NCBI GenBank assembly: GCA_963765725.1
Contig: CAVXXI010000003.1
Span: forward strand, 992,001 to 1,056,000
DNA length: 64,000 nucleotides
Source of the DNA: DASQEH01 sp963765725
GTDB taxonomy: Bacteria > Actinomycetota > Actinomycetes > Propionibacteriales > Nocardioidaceae
Direction of reading: 5' to 3'
Shown: positions 18,561 to 27,839 of the stretch, one piece after another
How positions within the stretch are numbered: the stretch's first letter is position 1
Layout: each line of letters opens with the position of its first letter
The notes under the pieces: model-generated
What the model was told of the DNA's origin: nothing
Seen by the model: only the letters and a program-made list of their open reading frames with translations
Database searches by the model: none
Position numbers and translations under genes: made by a program

Positions 18561-21080
18561 ATGGCAGCGGTGCCCACCTCCGCACGGGTCGTCGTCATCG
18601 GCGCCGGGATCGTCGGCAACAGCCTCGTCTACCACCTGGCACGGCTGGGCTGGCGCGACATCGTTCAGATCGACAAGGGAGCGCTCCCCAACCCCGGCGG
18701 CTCGACGGGTCATGCGTCGAACTTCATCTTCCCTGTCGACCACTCCAGGGAGATCACCGACCTGACCCTCGACAGCGTCCGCCAGTACAAGGAGATGGGC
18801 GTCTTCACGCAGTCGGGGGGCTTCGAGGTCGCCCGGACCGAGGCGCGGATGGAGGAGCTGCGGCGCCGCATGTCCTCGGCGAAGGCATGGGGCATCGACT
18901 CCTCGCTCGTCACGCCTGACGAGGTGGTCGAGAAGGTCCCGTTCCTCGACCCGTCCGTGATCGTCGGGGCGTTCTGGACGCCCAGCGTCGGCGTGGTGGA
19001 CTCGCTCCGTGCCGGCACGATCATGCGCGAGCGCGCGCTGGAGCTCAATGCGTTGACCGTCGTCCCCACGGTCGAGGTGGTCGGCCTCGACGTGGAAGCC
19101 GGCCGGATCAAGGGGGTCCGGACGTCGGCGGGTGACATCGAGACCAGTACGGTCGTCATCGCCTGCGGCGTCTGGAGCCCACGAGTGGCGGCGATGGCCG
19201 GGGCGCACATCCCCCTGACCCCGGCGGTGCACCAGATGATCAGCGTCGGACCGGTGCCCGTGCTCGCCGCCAAGGAGGGGGAGATCTCGTTCCCCATCAT
19301 CCGCGACATGGACACCTTCTGCTACGAGCGCCAGCACGGAGCCGACATGGAGGTCGGCTCGTACGCGCACCGGCCGATCCTGCACGACCCCGACGACATC
19401 CCCTCGATCGACCAGGCGAAGCTGTCGCCGACCGAGATGCCGTTCACGGCTGACGACTTCGACCAGCAGCTCGAGGAGGCGCTCGAGATCATGCCGGAGA
19501 TCCTCGGTGACGAGCAGGCCGAGATCCGGTACGCGATCAACGGGCTGCTCTCGCTCACGCCGGACGGGGCGCCGGTGCTCGGCGAGACGCCCGAGGTGGC
19601 CGGGCTCTGGTCCGCTGCCGCGGTCTGGATCAAGGAGGGGCCCGGCGTCGGTCGGGCGGTCGCCGAGTGGATGACCAGCGGACGGCCCGAGATCGACCTC
19701 AGCTCTTCCGACATCGCCCGGTTCTACCCCCACCAGCGCACCAGGGCCCATATCCGGGCTCGTACCTCCGAGTCCTTCAACAAGACCTACGGCATCGTGC
19801 ACCCCGGCGAGCAGTGGGAGAGTGACCGCAAGCAGCGCCTGGCACCGATGTACGAGAGTGAAAAGGCGCTCGGTGCCGTCTTCGTCGAGGCCGCCGGCTG
19901 GGAGCGGCCGATGTGGTATGAGTCCAACGCCGGTCTGCTCGACCAGTACAGCGACGACCAGCTGATGTCGCGCGAGCACGAGTGGGACAAGCGGTGGTGG
20001 TCGCCGATCATCAATGCAGAGCACCTCGCGATGCGCGAGAGAGCGGGAATCATCGACCTGTCGGCGTTCGCGATCTTCGACGTGGTCGGCACCGGCGCCC
20101 TCGACACCGTCCAGCGCACCGCGGTCTCGCAGTGCGACGTCGGAGTCGGGCGGGTGATCTACACCCCAGTGCTGGACGAGGGAGGCGGGTTCCGCTCGGA
20201 CCTCACGATCATGCGCCTGGCCCACGACCGGTTCCGGGTCGTCACGGGCGGAGCGCACGGGATGGTGGACCTGAAGTGGTTCGCGGACCGGCTTCCGAAG
20301 GACGGTACGGCCGCGGTGGTCGACCTGACGTCGGCGTACACGACGATCGGCCTGTGGGGACCGCGTGCCCGTGACATCCTCGGCTCTCTCACCGGCGACG
20401 ACGTCAGCAACGAGGGCTTCGGGTTCGGCACCTGCAGGGAGATCGAGGTCGACTCCGTCTGTGTGCTCGCGTCACGGATCTCGTACGTCGGCGAGCTCGG
20501 GTGGGAGCTGCATGTCCCGATCGAGCAGGGCCTGAAGCTGTGGGAGCTGCTGCACGAAGCCGGCAAGCAGTACGGCGCCGTTCCGGTGGGCATCGGTGTC
20601 TACGCCACGACGGGACGGATCGAGAAGGGCTATCGGGCCTTCGGGTACGAGCTCGACGCCGAGCGCACGATCATCGAGGCCGGCATGGCGCGGCCGCGCG
20701 TGAAGGCCGCGGACTTCGTGGGCAAGCAGGCGTACCTTCAACAGCGCGACGCGGGCCCGGAGGCCGTGTTGTGCACCCTGACGGTAGACGACCACACGTC
20801 GGCATCAGGGATGAAGAGGTACATGCTCGGCGGCGAGCCGATCCTCACCCGTGACGGCGGGGAGCTGGTCGACGGGCACGGTCACCGGCCCTATGTGACC
20901 ACTGCCGGCTCGGCGCCGTCCCTGGGGAAGCACCTGCTCCTGGCCTATCTGCCGCCTGCTCAGGCGGTCGTCGGTACCGAGCTGGCCGTCAGCTACATGG
21001 AGGAGCTGTACCCGGTGACCGTCGGCTCGACGGACAGCACGAGCCTCTTCGACCCTGCCAACGAGCGGACAAGGAGCTAG
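18561..21080 (+). CDS. dimethylglycine/sarcosine dehydrogenase-like flavoprotein (DAO + GcvT domains)
   Basis: An 839-residue two-domain enzyme. Residues about 8-400 form a D-amino-acid-oxidase-type FAD domain (VVVIGAGIVGNSLVYHLARLGW; GSTGHASNF with the His expected to anchor FAD covalently). Residues about 430-830 form the folate-binding GcvT/aminomethyltransferase domain (IDLSAFAIFDVVG, TSAYTTIGLWGPRARDIL, SYVGELGWELHVP). Such enzymes demethylate dimethylglycine or sarcosine, giving methylene-THF. The etfB and etfA genes start 2 bases downstream, so electrons probably go to ETF rather than to oxygen; dimethylglycine oxidase is the alternative. Substrate is inferred from the betaine context. 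Confidence 0.85.
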   Translation: MAAVPTSARVVVIGAGIVGNSLVYHLARLGWRDIVQIDKGALPNPGGSTGHASNFIFPVDHSREITDLTLDSVRQYKEMGVFTQSGGFEVARTEARMEELRRRMSSAKAWGIDSSLVTPDEVVEKVPFLDPSVIVGAFWTPSVGVVDSLRAGTIMRERALELNALTVVPTVEVVGLDVEAGRIKGVRTSAGDIETSTVVIACGVWSPRVAAMAGAHIPLTPAVHQMISVGPVPVLAAKEGEISFPIIRDMDTFCYERQHGADMEVGSYAHRPILHDPDDIPSIDQAKLSPTEMPFTADDFDQQLEEALEIMPEILGDEQAEIRYAINGLLSLTPDGAPVLGETPEVAGLWSAAAVWIKEGPGVGRAVAEWMTSGRPEIDLSSSDIARFYPHQRTRAHIRARTSESFNKTYGIVHPGEQWESDRKQRLAPMYESEKALGAVFVEAAGWERPMWYESNAGLLDQYSDDQLMSREHEWDKRWWSPIINAEHLAMRERAGIIDLSAFAIFDVVGTGALDTVQRTAVSQCDVGVGRVIYTPVLDEGGGFRSDLTIMRLAHDRFRVVTGGAHGMVDLKWFADRLPKDGTAAVVDLTSAYTTIGLWGPRARDILGSLTGDDVSNEGFGFGTCREIEVDSVCVLASRISYVGELGWELHVPIEQGLKLWELLHEAGKQYGAVPVGIGVYATTGRIEKGYRAFGYELDAERTIIEAGMARPRVKAADFVGKQAYLQQRDAGPEAVLCTLTVDDHTSASGMKRYMLGGEPILTRDGGELVDGHGHRPYVTTAGSAPSLGKHLLLAYLPPAQAVVGTELAVSYMEELYPVTVGSTDSTSLFDPANERTRS

Positions 21081-21082
21081 CC

Positions 21083-21853
21083 GTGGCCGACATCTTGGTC
21101 TGCATCAAGCGAGTACCCGACCTCGGCGGGGAGATCTCGCTCACCACCGACTCGATGTCCGTTGACACGAGCCGACTGGGGCACACCGTGAGCCCGCACG
21201 AGGAGTGTGCCGTCGAGCTCGCGATCCAGGCTGCCAAGGCCAGCGACGGGAAGGCGACGGTCCTGTCGCTCGGCTCGGCCGACTCCCTGGAGCAGATCCG
21301 CGACGCCCTCGCGGTCGGCTGTACCGGCGCCGTGCTGGTCGAGGCCGAAGCCGAGCGCTTCGGTCCCGCGGACGTCGCGGCTGCCATCGCCGCCGTCGTG
21401 CGGGCGCACGAGCAGGAGGGACGGACGTACGACCTGATCCTGCTGGGCAACGACGCGGCCGACACGGGCGACTTCCAGGTCGGCATCAGGCTCGCGTACG
21501 CGCTCGGCCGTCCCGTCGTCGCCGGCGTCTCCACGATCGAGGTGGTGGGTGATCGCGTCATCGCCCGCGCCACCGCTGCAGAGGGAACCGACATCTTCGA
21601 AGTCGACCTCCCCGCGGTGATGACGGTGATGGAGGGCGGGGTCGAGCCGCGCTATCCCTCGATCCCCGGCCGGATGAAGGCCAAGCGGGTGGCGGTCGAG
21701 ACCGTCGCACCGTCGGTCTCGCCTGCCGGTCCCGGGCGGGTGCGGCTCAAGCTGCCACCGGTGCAGCCCAGCCAGGTACAGATACTGGGTCACGGCCCCG
21801 AAGCTGCGTCAGCGGTGGTCGACCTGCTCGAGAGTCTGGGAGTGTCGCGATGA
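21083..21853 (+). CDS. etfB: electron transfer flavoprotein beta subunit
   Basis: A 256-residue EtfB/FixA protein: ICIKRVPD-type start (DILVCIKRVPD), NPHEECAVE-like SPHEECAVELAIQAAK near residue 36, LILLGNDAADTGDFQVG near 114, and LPAVMTVMEGGVEPRYPS near 175. It forms the FAD/AMP-binding heterodimer with EtfA. GTG 21083 follows AAGGAG and lies 2 bases after the dehydrogenase stop. The pairing suggests a dedicated ETF for betaine-derived electrons, not necessarily the general beta-oxidation ETF. Confidence 0.92.
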   Translation: MADILVCIKRVPDLGGEISLTTDSMSVDTSRLGHTVSPHEECAVELAIQAAKASDGKATVLSLGSADSLEQIRDALAVGCTGAVLVEAEAERFGPADVAAAIAAVVRAHEQEGRTYDLILLGNDAADTGDFQVGIRLAYALGRPVVAGVSTIEVVGDRVIARATAAEGTDIFEVDLPAVMTVMEGGVEPRYPSIPGRMKAKRVAVETVAPSVSPAGPGRVRLKLPPVQPSQVQILGHGPEAASAVVDLLESLGVSR

Positions 21854-22812
21854 CCCTGGTCCTTGTCGAGACCGACGCGAGCGGTGCCATCGAGGTGTCG
21901 CAGGAGGCCCTCACGTTCGTCCGTGACCTCGGCTCGCCCGTTCACGCGCTGGTCGTCGGAGACGTCCCGGCTGGCCTGGTCGACCAGCTCGGCGAGTACG
22001 GCGTGGAGTCGATGCTCCACGCCGACGGCTCCGCCTTCACCGCGTACGCCGCCGCGGCGTCGGCGGCCGCCGTGGTGGCCGCTGCGTCGACGTCGGGTGA
22101 TGACGTGGTGGTTGCCGCTGGCACGCCGCGAGGCAGTGAGGTGATGGCGCACGTCGCCTGCCGCCTGGACGTGCCGATGGCGGCGAACGTCGTCAGTATC
22201 GACGGCATCGGTCCGCTTCAGGTGAGCCGGCAGGTTCTCGGCGGGTCGGCACTGGAGGAGCTGCGCCTCGACGCCGCCACGGCCGTTCTCACCATCGCAG
22301 GCCATGCATGCGAAGCGGAGCCGAGCGCCACGTCGGTGTCCACGAAGGTCGAGGAGCTCGACGTGCCGGTGGATGACGGCGACCTGCGTGCCCGCGTCAC
22401 GCGTACCGAGGCCGGTGATCCCGACGAGTCCGGTGCGCTCAAGTCGGCCAGAGTCGTGGTCGGGGCCGGACGGGGCGCCGGAGGCCCGGACGGCTTCGGC
22501 GACCTCCTCGAGATGGTGGAGCTGCTGGGCGGCGCCCTCGGCGTCTCCCGGGTGGTCACCAGCCTGGGCTGGCGGCCGCACAACGAGCAGGTCGGACAGA
22601 CCGGTAGCCGGATCTCGCCCGACGTGTACATCCCCTGCGGTATCAGCGGCGCGATCCAGCACTGGGCCGGTTGCTCCAGCGCGAAGACCATCCTCGCGAT
22701 CAACAACGACGCCGACGCGCCCATGGTGACCAAGGCGCACTACGCGGTGATCGGCGACATGCACGAGATCGTGCCGGCGATCAACGCCGAGCTCCGCCGA
22801 CGCCGCGCCTGA
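21850..22812 (+). CDS. etfA: electron transfer flavoprotein alpha subunit
   Basis: A 320-residue EtfA/FixB protein. The C-terminal FAD-binding region is clear: VVVGAGRGAGGPDGFGDLLE near residue 202, SRVVTSLGWRP, the QVGQTGSRISPDVYIPCGISG block near 250-270, and ILAINNDADAPM near 282. It accepts electrons from the adjacent dehydrogenase and passes them to an ETF:quinone oxidoreductase, which is not visible in this window. The ATG overlaps the etfB stop. Confidence 0.93.
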   Translation: MTLVLVETDASGAIEVSQEALTFVRDLGSPVHALVVGDVPAGLVDQLGEYGVESMLHADGSAFTAYAAAASAAAVVAAASTSGDDVVVAAGTPRGSEVMAHVACRLDVPMAANVVSIDGIGPLQVSRQVLGGSALEELRLDAATAVLTIAGHACEAEPSATSVSTKVEELDVPVDDGDLRARVTRTEAGDPDESGALKSARVVVGAGRGAGGPDGFGDLLEMVELLGGALGVSRVVTSLGWRPHNEQVGQTGSRISPDVYIPCGISGAIQHWAGCSSAKTILAINNDADAPMVTKAHYAVIGDMHEIVPAINAELRRRRA

Positions 22813-22817
22813 TCCCC

Positions 22818-22905
22818 CGCCGAGGAGTCAAGAAGTTCCCTGCGAAGAGTCAGTTGGTTCCCGCCGAGGAGTCAGATTGTTCCGCGCGAGGAGTCAGGCG
22901 GTCTC
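22818..22905 (+). repeat. 22-nt repeat array, 4 units, downstream of etfA
   Basis: Units start at 22818, 22840, 22862 and 22884, exactly 22 nt apart, with CGCCGAGGAGTCA as the common core and variable tails such as AGAAGTTCC and GATTGTTCC. Polarity follows etfA. The remaining 75 bases to the next gene show no feature I recognise. Confidence 0.88.
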
Positions 22906-22982
22906 CGGTGGCAGCGAGTGCTCCGGGGCCGCCCGCCCGCGTACGGGCGAGGACAGCCTCTGGCAGACCGGCGAGCGTGGTG

Positions 22983-23366
22983 TCAGAGCCGGTACGTGTA
23001 GAACGTGGGGCTGAACGACGTCGCGAAACCGGGCGTCGCGGGTGTCCCGACCCGGAAGTACCAGCGACCGCTTCCCGGCGCGCCGACGGGGTAGAAGACA
23101 CGACCGTACCGAGTGGTGTTCTTCCGGGCGACGATGTGCCACCTGCACTTGATGCAGTTCTTCTTGTCCAGGAACGTGTGCCGCATCGGGTAATTCGGGA
23201 CGCGAGCGCGGATCTGGAGAGATTGCGGACCGAGCTTCACGATCTTCGCGGTGATCTGGCGATGGGGCTTGGCGGCGGCGTCGGCCGACACGCCGGCGAG
23301 CGCCACAACCGGCACCATCAGGGCCAGTGAGGCGGCGAAGGTCACGAGTATTCGAAGATGTCGCAC
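22983..23366 (-). CDS. hypothetical secreted protein
   Basis: A 127-residue protein with a clear Sec signal: basic MRHLR start, hydrophobic LVTFAASLALMVPVVALAG, and probable cleavage near ADA-AA at residues 29-31. The mature part of about 95 residues is basic, rich in Tyr, Phe and Arg, and has one CxxC (NCIKC). I do not recognise a family; a small beta-sheet domain is possible. It is convergent with etfA and lies between the betaine island and mdh. Confidence 0.6.
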   Translation of the reverse strand: MRHLRILVTFAASLALMVPVVALAGVSADAAAKPHRQITAKIVKLGPQSLQIRARVPNYPMRHTFLDKKNCIKCRWHIVARKNTTRYGRVFYPVGAPGSGRWYFRVGTPATPGFATSFSPTFYTYRL

Positions 23367-23470
23367 GTCGGCCCCTGAGTGTCGTCGGTTGGTCCGGTCA
23401 CCCTAACTGCCGACGCGGAGCAGGTACGGCGTTTGGTGAAAGGGGCAGCGGCGTCGAGCCGGCGGCACCG

Positions 23471-24463
23471 TCAGCCGATGAGCCCCAGCTGCTTGACTGC
23501 ATCGCGCTCCTCGCTCAGCTCGGCCGCGCTGGCATCGATCCGGGCGCGTGAGAAGTCGTTGATGTCGAGTCCCTGCACGATCTCCCAGTCACCGTCGGCG
23601 GTCGTGACGGGGAACGACGAGATCAGCCCCTCCGCTACCCCGTAGGACCCGTCGGACACGACCGCCATCGAGGTCCAGTTGCCCGGCGCCGTACCGCGGA
23701 GCCAGTCACGGGCGGAGTCGACGGTCGCACTTGCTGCACTGGCCGCGCTCGAGGCCCCGCGGGCATCGATGATGGCCGCCCCGCGCTTCTGGACGGTGGG
23801 GATGAAGTCGTTCTCGAGCCACTCCTGGTCACCGACGAGCTCGGCGGCGTTCTTCCCGTCGACCCGGGCATGGAAGATGTCGGGGTACTGGGTGGCCGAG
23901 TGGTTGCCCCAGATCGTCATGTTGGTGATGTCGTTGACCGAGCGCCCGGTTTTCTTCGCCAGCTGGGCAATGGCGCGGTTGTGGTCCAGGCGGGTCAGCG
24001 CGCAGAAACGGCTCTGCGGGATGTCGGGCGCGTTCGACATGGCGATGAGGGCGTTGGTGTTGGCCGGGTTACCCGTCACCGCGACGCGGACATCGTCGGC
24101 GGCGTGATCGTTGAGCGCCCTGCCCTGACCGGTGAAGATGGCGCCGTTGGCCTCCAGCAGGTCGCCCCTCTCCATCCCCTTGGTGCGCGGCCGGGCTCCG
24201 ACCAGCAGCGCCAGGTTGACCCCGTCGAAGATGGTCTCCGGGTCGTCACCGGTCTCGACCGCGGCGAGGGCCGGGAACGCGCAGTCGTCCAGCTCCATGA
24301 CCACGCCCTCGAGCGCCTTGAGGGCGGGGGTGACCTCGAGCAAGCGGAGCTCGACGGGTGTGTCCGGCCCGAGCAGCGACCCGCTGGCGATCCGGAACAG
24401 CAGGCTGTAGCCGATCTGACCGGCTGCGCCGGTGACGGCCACCTTGACTGGACGTGCGCTCAC
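23471..24463 (-). CDS. mdh: malate dehydrogenase
   Basis: A 330-residue NAD-dependent malate dehydrogenase of the cytosolic/actinobacterial type: Rossmann VAVTGAAGQIGYSLLFRIASG at the start, VGARPRTKGMERGDLL near residue 92, TGNPANTNALI near 131, the catalytic-region LTRLDHNRA near 160, and GNHSATQYPD near 188. GTG 24463 is chosen because it starts the conserved VAVTGAAGQ region and has GAGGAG upstream; the long open frame reaching 25279 is antisense to icd. Divergent from icd, so two TCA-cycle enzymes share a promoter region. Confidence 0.93.
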   Translation of the reverse strand: MSARPVKVAVTGAAGQIGYSLLFRIASGSLLGPDTPVELRLLEVTPALKALEGVVMELDDCAFPALAAVETGDDPETIFDGVNLALLVGARPRTKGMERGDLLEANGAIFTGQGRALNDHAADDVRVAVTGNPANTNALIAMSNAPDIPQSRFCALTRLDHNRAIAQLAKKTGRSVNDITNMTIWGNHSATQYPDIFHARVDGKNAAELVGDQEWLENDFIPTVQKRGAAIIDARGASSAASAASATVDSARDWLRGTAPGNWTSMAVVSDGSYGVAEGLISSFPVTTADGDWEIVQGLDINDFSRARIDASAAELSEERDAVKQLGLIG

Positions 24464-24667
24464 TGGGACTCCTCGACGACTCGTACTGGGGTACCGCGAC
24501 GCTAGCAACTCCGGGCACACCCGGGCGTACGGGGTGACCGGTCGGCCATGTCGCACGGGAGTCCCGCGGCGTATCGGCCGCCCGAGGAGCGCAACGCCTG
24601 CCGGCTCCCCATGGGATATCTTGTCGTCAAGAGATCTGCCAAGACGACCCGCGGGAGCCAGAGCCAT

Positions 24668-25886
24668 ATGCCGAAGATCAAGGTCCAGAACCCTGTCGTA
24701 GAGCTCGACGGCGACGAGATGACGCGGATCATCTGGCAGTTCATCAAGGAGCGCCTGATCCACCCCTACCTCGACGTCGACCTCGACTACTACGACCTGG
24801 GCATCGAGAGCCGGGACGCCACCGACGACCAGGTGACCGTCGACGCCGCCGAGGCGATCAAACGGCACGGCGTCGGCGTCAAGTGCGCCACGATCACGCC
24901 CGACGAGGCGAGGGTCAAGGAGTTCGGGCTGAAGAAGATGTGGCTCTCGCCCAACGGCACCATCCGCAACATCCTCGGTGGCGTGGTGTTCCGGGAGCCG
25001 ATCATCATCAGCAACATCCCGCGCTTGGTACCGGGCTGGACCAAGCCGATCGTCATCGGCCGTCACGCCCATGGCGACCAGTACCGCGCCACGAACTTCA
25101 CGGTGCCCGGGCCCGGAACGGTGACGATCACGTACACGCCGTCGCGACGGCTCCGAACCGATCGAGCACGAGGTCGTGCGCATGCCGGAGGGCGGCGGTG
25201 TCGTCATGGGCATGTACAACTTCACCAGGTCGATCGAGGACTTCGCGCGTGCGTCGCTGTCGTACGGGCTCCAGCGCAACTACCCGGTGTACCTCTCGAC
25301 GAAGAACACGATTCTCAAGGCGTACGACGGGGCCTTCAAGGACATCTTCCAGCGGATCTTCGACGAGGAGTTCAAGGCCGACTTCGACGCCGCCGGACTG
25401 ACCTATGAGCACCGGCTGATCGACGACATGGTCGCGGCGGCGATGAAGTGGGAGGGCGGGTACGTCTGGGCGTGCAAGAACTACGACGGCGACGTGCAGT
25501 CCGACACCGTGGCGCAGGGCTTCGGCTCACTCGGGCTGATGACCTCGGTGCTGATGACGCCCGACGGCAAGACGGTCGAGGCGGAGGCGGCGCACGGCAC
25601 GGTGACGCGGCACTTCCGGCAGCACCAGCAGGGCAAGCCGACGTCCACGAACCCCATCGCCTCGATCTTCGCCTGGACGGGAGGGTTGAAGCACCGCGGC
25701 AAGCTCGACTCGACGCCCGATGTGACGGCGTTCGCCGAGGCACTCGAGGAGGTGTGTGTCGAGACCGTCGAGGACGGGAAGATGACCAAGGACCTCGCGT
25801 TGCTCGTCGGCACGGACCAGTCGTGGCTCACCACGGAGGAGTTCCTCGCCGCGCTCGACGACAACCTGCAGAAGAAGATGGTCTGA
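24668..25886 (+). pseudogene. icd: NADP-dependent isocitrate dehydrogenase, broken by one frameshift
   Basis: Two frames join to give a full-length dimeric-type isocitrate dehydrogenase of about 405 residues. The first frame runs from MPKIKVQNPVVELDGDEM to GTVTITYTPS (about residue 159). The second continues with DGSEPIEHEVV, then GMYNFTRSIEDFARASL, YPVYLSTKNTILKAYDG, AAHGTVTRHFRQHQ and the C-terminus at 25886. Removing one base at 25144 or 25145 (CCGTCGCGACGG) restores the reading frame. The enzyme makes 2-oxoglutarate and NADPH in the TCA cycle and is expected to be important, so a sequencing error is more likely than a true null. No slippery heptamer is seen. Confidence 0.88.
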
Positions 25887-25897
25887 CCGTCACCCCC

Positions 25898-26007
25898 CGT
25901 CGAATGGGCGCAAAAGTCCGCCCGACTGGGCGCTAAAGTCCGGTCGACCGGGCGCAAAAGTCCGGTCGACCGGGCGGAGATGTTCGGTCGAGCGGGGCAC
26001 TAGTGTG
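25898..26007 (+). repeat. 22-nt repeat array, 5 units, downstream of icd
   Basis: Units of the form GGTCGACCGGGCGCAAAAGT plus CC start at 25898, 25920, 25942, 25964 and 25986. Two units contain the 12-bp perfect palindrome CCGGTCGACCGG at their junction. This is the subtype with a GCGCAAA tail, in the same direction as icd. Confidence 0.88.
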
Positions 26008-26022
26008 CTACCTCGCGTTGAC

Positions 26023-26168
26023 CGCTCGGGCGAAGTTGCTGACCCCTGGACGGGGAAGTTCCTGACTCCTCCGGCGGTAACTCAGTGACCCCTCGACGGG
26101 GAGTTCCTGACTCCTCGGCGGTAACCAAGTGACTCCTGGACGGGAAGTTCCTGACTCCTCGGCGGGGG
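26023..26168 (-). repeat. 22-nt repeat array, about 7 units, downstream of galK
   Basis: Read on the minus strand from the galK stop, units alternate between CGCCGAGGAGTCAGGAACTT and CGTCCAGGAGTCACTTGGTT types. Most are 22 nt, with later units of 24 and 21 nt. It has the TCAGG-type tail, points the same way as galK, and meets the icd array head-on in the same 280-bp gap. Confidence 0.85.
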
Positions 26169-27248
26169 TCAGGGGACGCGGTGGGCGCCCTGGGACGGCT
26201 TGGGGTCGTACACGGTGGGGGGCTTCCATCCCTCGTCGGAGTACGCCCGCCGTACCTTGGCGAGCACCGCCTCGGCGTCGTCGTCTCGGCACAGCGCGAG
26301 CGCACAGCCGCCGAATCCGCCGCCCACCATGCGCGCCCCCAGCGCCCCCGCCGACAGCGCCGCGTCGACCGTGACGTCGAGCTCGGTGCAGGACACCTCG
26401 TAGTCGTCGCGGAGCGACAGGTGTGAGGCCGTCAGCTGCGCGCCGATGTCGCCGGGCCGGCCGGCGTCGAGGATCGCGGCGACCTGTTCCACGCGGGCGA
26501 TCTCGCTCACGACGTGGTGCGCCCGACGGCGCAGCCGCTCGTCGTCGAGCCCGACAAGCTGTGCGGCGGTCGCGTCCCGCAGCGAGCGCAGACCGAGATC
26601 GGCCGCGGCGGCGGCGCAGTCCTCCCGGCGGGCGCCGTACTCGCTGTCCACCAGCGAGTGCCGCACGTTGGTGTCGATGAGCAGCAGGGTCAGACCTGCG
26701 TCGGCGATCGTGAAGGGTATCGACCGGGTGGTGAGGTCACGGCAGTCCAGCAGCAGCGCCGAGTCGGCCTCGCACAGCATTGCCGCCAGCTGGTCCATGG
26801 TGCCCGTCGGCGCACCGACGTAGTCGTTCTCCGAGTCCCGTGCGACCGCCGCCAGGTCCCGGCGGCTGAGCTCGCTGCCCACCTCGTCGTCGATCGCACA
26901 GGCGACCGAGCAGGTGAGGGCTGCCGACGACGACAGTCCGGCCCCCAGCGGGACGTCGCTGGAGATGGTGATGTCGAAACCCGGCAGTACCTGCCCACGC
27001 TCGCCCAGGGCCCACACGACTCCCGCGATGTACGCCGCCCAGCCGTCGACGTCGCCGGGTGCGGTGGCCGCTGGGAAGTCCGCGTCGCCGGAGCCCTCCG
27101 ACGTCACCTTCACGCGATCGTCGTCGCGCCGGCTCACTGTCGCGGTCGTCGTGAACTGCAGGGCGAACGGCAGGACCAGGCCGTCGTTGTAGTCCACGTG
27201 CTCGCCGATCAGGTTGACCCTGCCCGGCGCGGTCCAGGTCGAGGTCAT
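26169..27248 (-). CDS. galK: galactokinase
   Basis: A 359-residue GHMP kinase, close to the family norm of 380. All signature motifs are present: GRVNLIGEHVDYNDGLVLPF at residues 9-28, the ATP loop PLGAGLSSSAAL near 101, and GGGFGG near 324. It phosphorylates galactose at C1 in the Leloir pathway. No galT or galE is adjacent, so it stands alone here, divergent from a phosphoribosyltransferase gene. ATG 27248 gives the conserved N-terminus. Confidence 0.92.
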   Translation of the reverse strand: MTSTWTAPGRVNLIGEHVDYNDGLVLPFALQFTTTATVSRRDDDRVKVTSEGSGDADFPAATAPGDVDGWAAYIAGVVWALGERGQVLPGFDITISSDVPLGAGLSSSAALTCSVACAIDDEVGSELSRRDLAAVARDSENDYVGAPTGTMDQLAAMLCEADSALLLDCRDLTTRSIPFTIADAGLTLLLIDTNVRHSLVDSEYGARREDCAAAAADLGLRSLRDATAAQLVGLDDERLRRRAHHVVSEIARVEQVAAILDAGRPGDIGAQLTASHLSLRDDYEVSCTELDVTVDAALSAGALGARMVGGGFGGCALALCRDDDAEAVLAKVRRAYSDEGWKPPTVYDPKPSQGAHRVP

Positions 27249-27326
27249 CGTGCGTCCGCCACCTGAGAACCGTACCCCCGGACGCCGTGACCGGCTGCGC
27301 GGATCCGGCTGCCTTAGGGTGACTCC

Positions 27327-27839
27327 ATGACGCCCGAGCGGGAGATCCTCACCTGGGACCTGTTCGGCGTGGCGAGCCGAGAGCTCGCTCAGCAGATCGC
27401 GGACGACTACACACCCGACATGATCTTGTCGATCGCCCGCGGCGGGCTGCTCATCGGCGGTGCCCTGGGCTACGCACTTGCCGTGAAGAACGTGTACACG
27501 ATGAACGTCGAGTTCTACACCGGCGTCGACGAGCGGCTCGACGTACCGCGGATCCTCCCACCGGCGCCGGACTTCGTCGACCTGGCAGATGCACGGATCC
27601 TCATCGCCGACGACGTCGCCGACACCGGGCAGACCCTGCGCAGTGTGCAGCAGTTCTGCGAGGGCAAGGTCGGGGAGGTGCGCACCGCGGTCCTGTACGA
27701 GAAGAGCCGATCGGTCGTGAAGTCCGACTACGTCTGGCGCCGCACCGACAAGTGGATCAACTTCCCGTGGAGCGACCAGGACCCAGTCGTCCGCCGCGAT
27801 CCGGGCTCGGCGCTCCCGCGTCTGGTTCTCGACGCCTGA
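27327..27839 (+). CDS. phosphoribosyltransferase (purine PRTase-like)
   Basis: A 170-residue type I phosphoribosyltransferase. The PRPP-binding loop ILIADDVADTGQT lies near residues 91-103 and the early SIARGGLLIGGALG motif near 34-47. The length and WRRTDKWINFPW C-terminal hood resemble xanthine/hypoxanthine-type PRTases, suggesting purine base salvage, which suits a genome segment rich in nucleoside genes. Exact base specificity cannot be read. The last 36 bases, including the stop, are duplicated in tandem immediately downstream. Confidence 0.82.
   Translation: MTPEREILTWDLFGVASRELAQQIADDYTPDMILSIARGGLLIGGALGYALAVKNVYTMNVEFYTGVDERLDVPRILPPAPDFVDLADARILIADDVADTGQTLRSVQQFCEGKVGEVRTAVLYEKSRSVVKSDYVWRRTDKWINFPWSDQDPVVRRDPGSALPRLVLDA

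Noticed and set aside
25139..25150. Programmed frameshift in icd.
   Set aside because: No slippery heptamer or downstream stimulatory structure is apparent, and similar breaks occur in many nearby genes.
24464..25279. N-terminal extension of malate dehydrogenase.
   Set aside because: It lies antisense to icd. GTG 24463 with GAGGAG upstream begins the conserved Rossmann motif.
26514..27266. Plus-strand 250-codon open frame opposite galK.
   Set aside because: Its product is Arg/Gly/Val-rich with no recognisable motif, as expected from the antisense frame of a high-GC gene.
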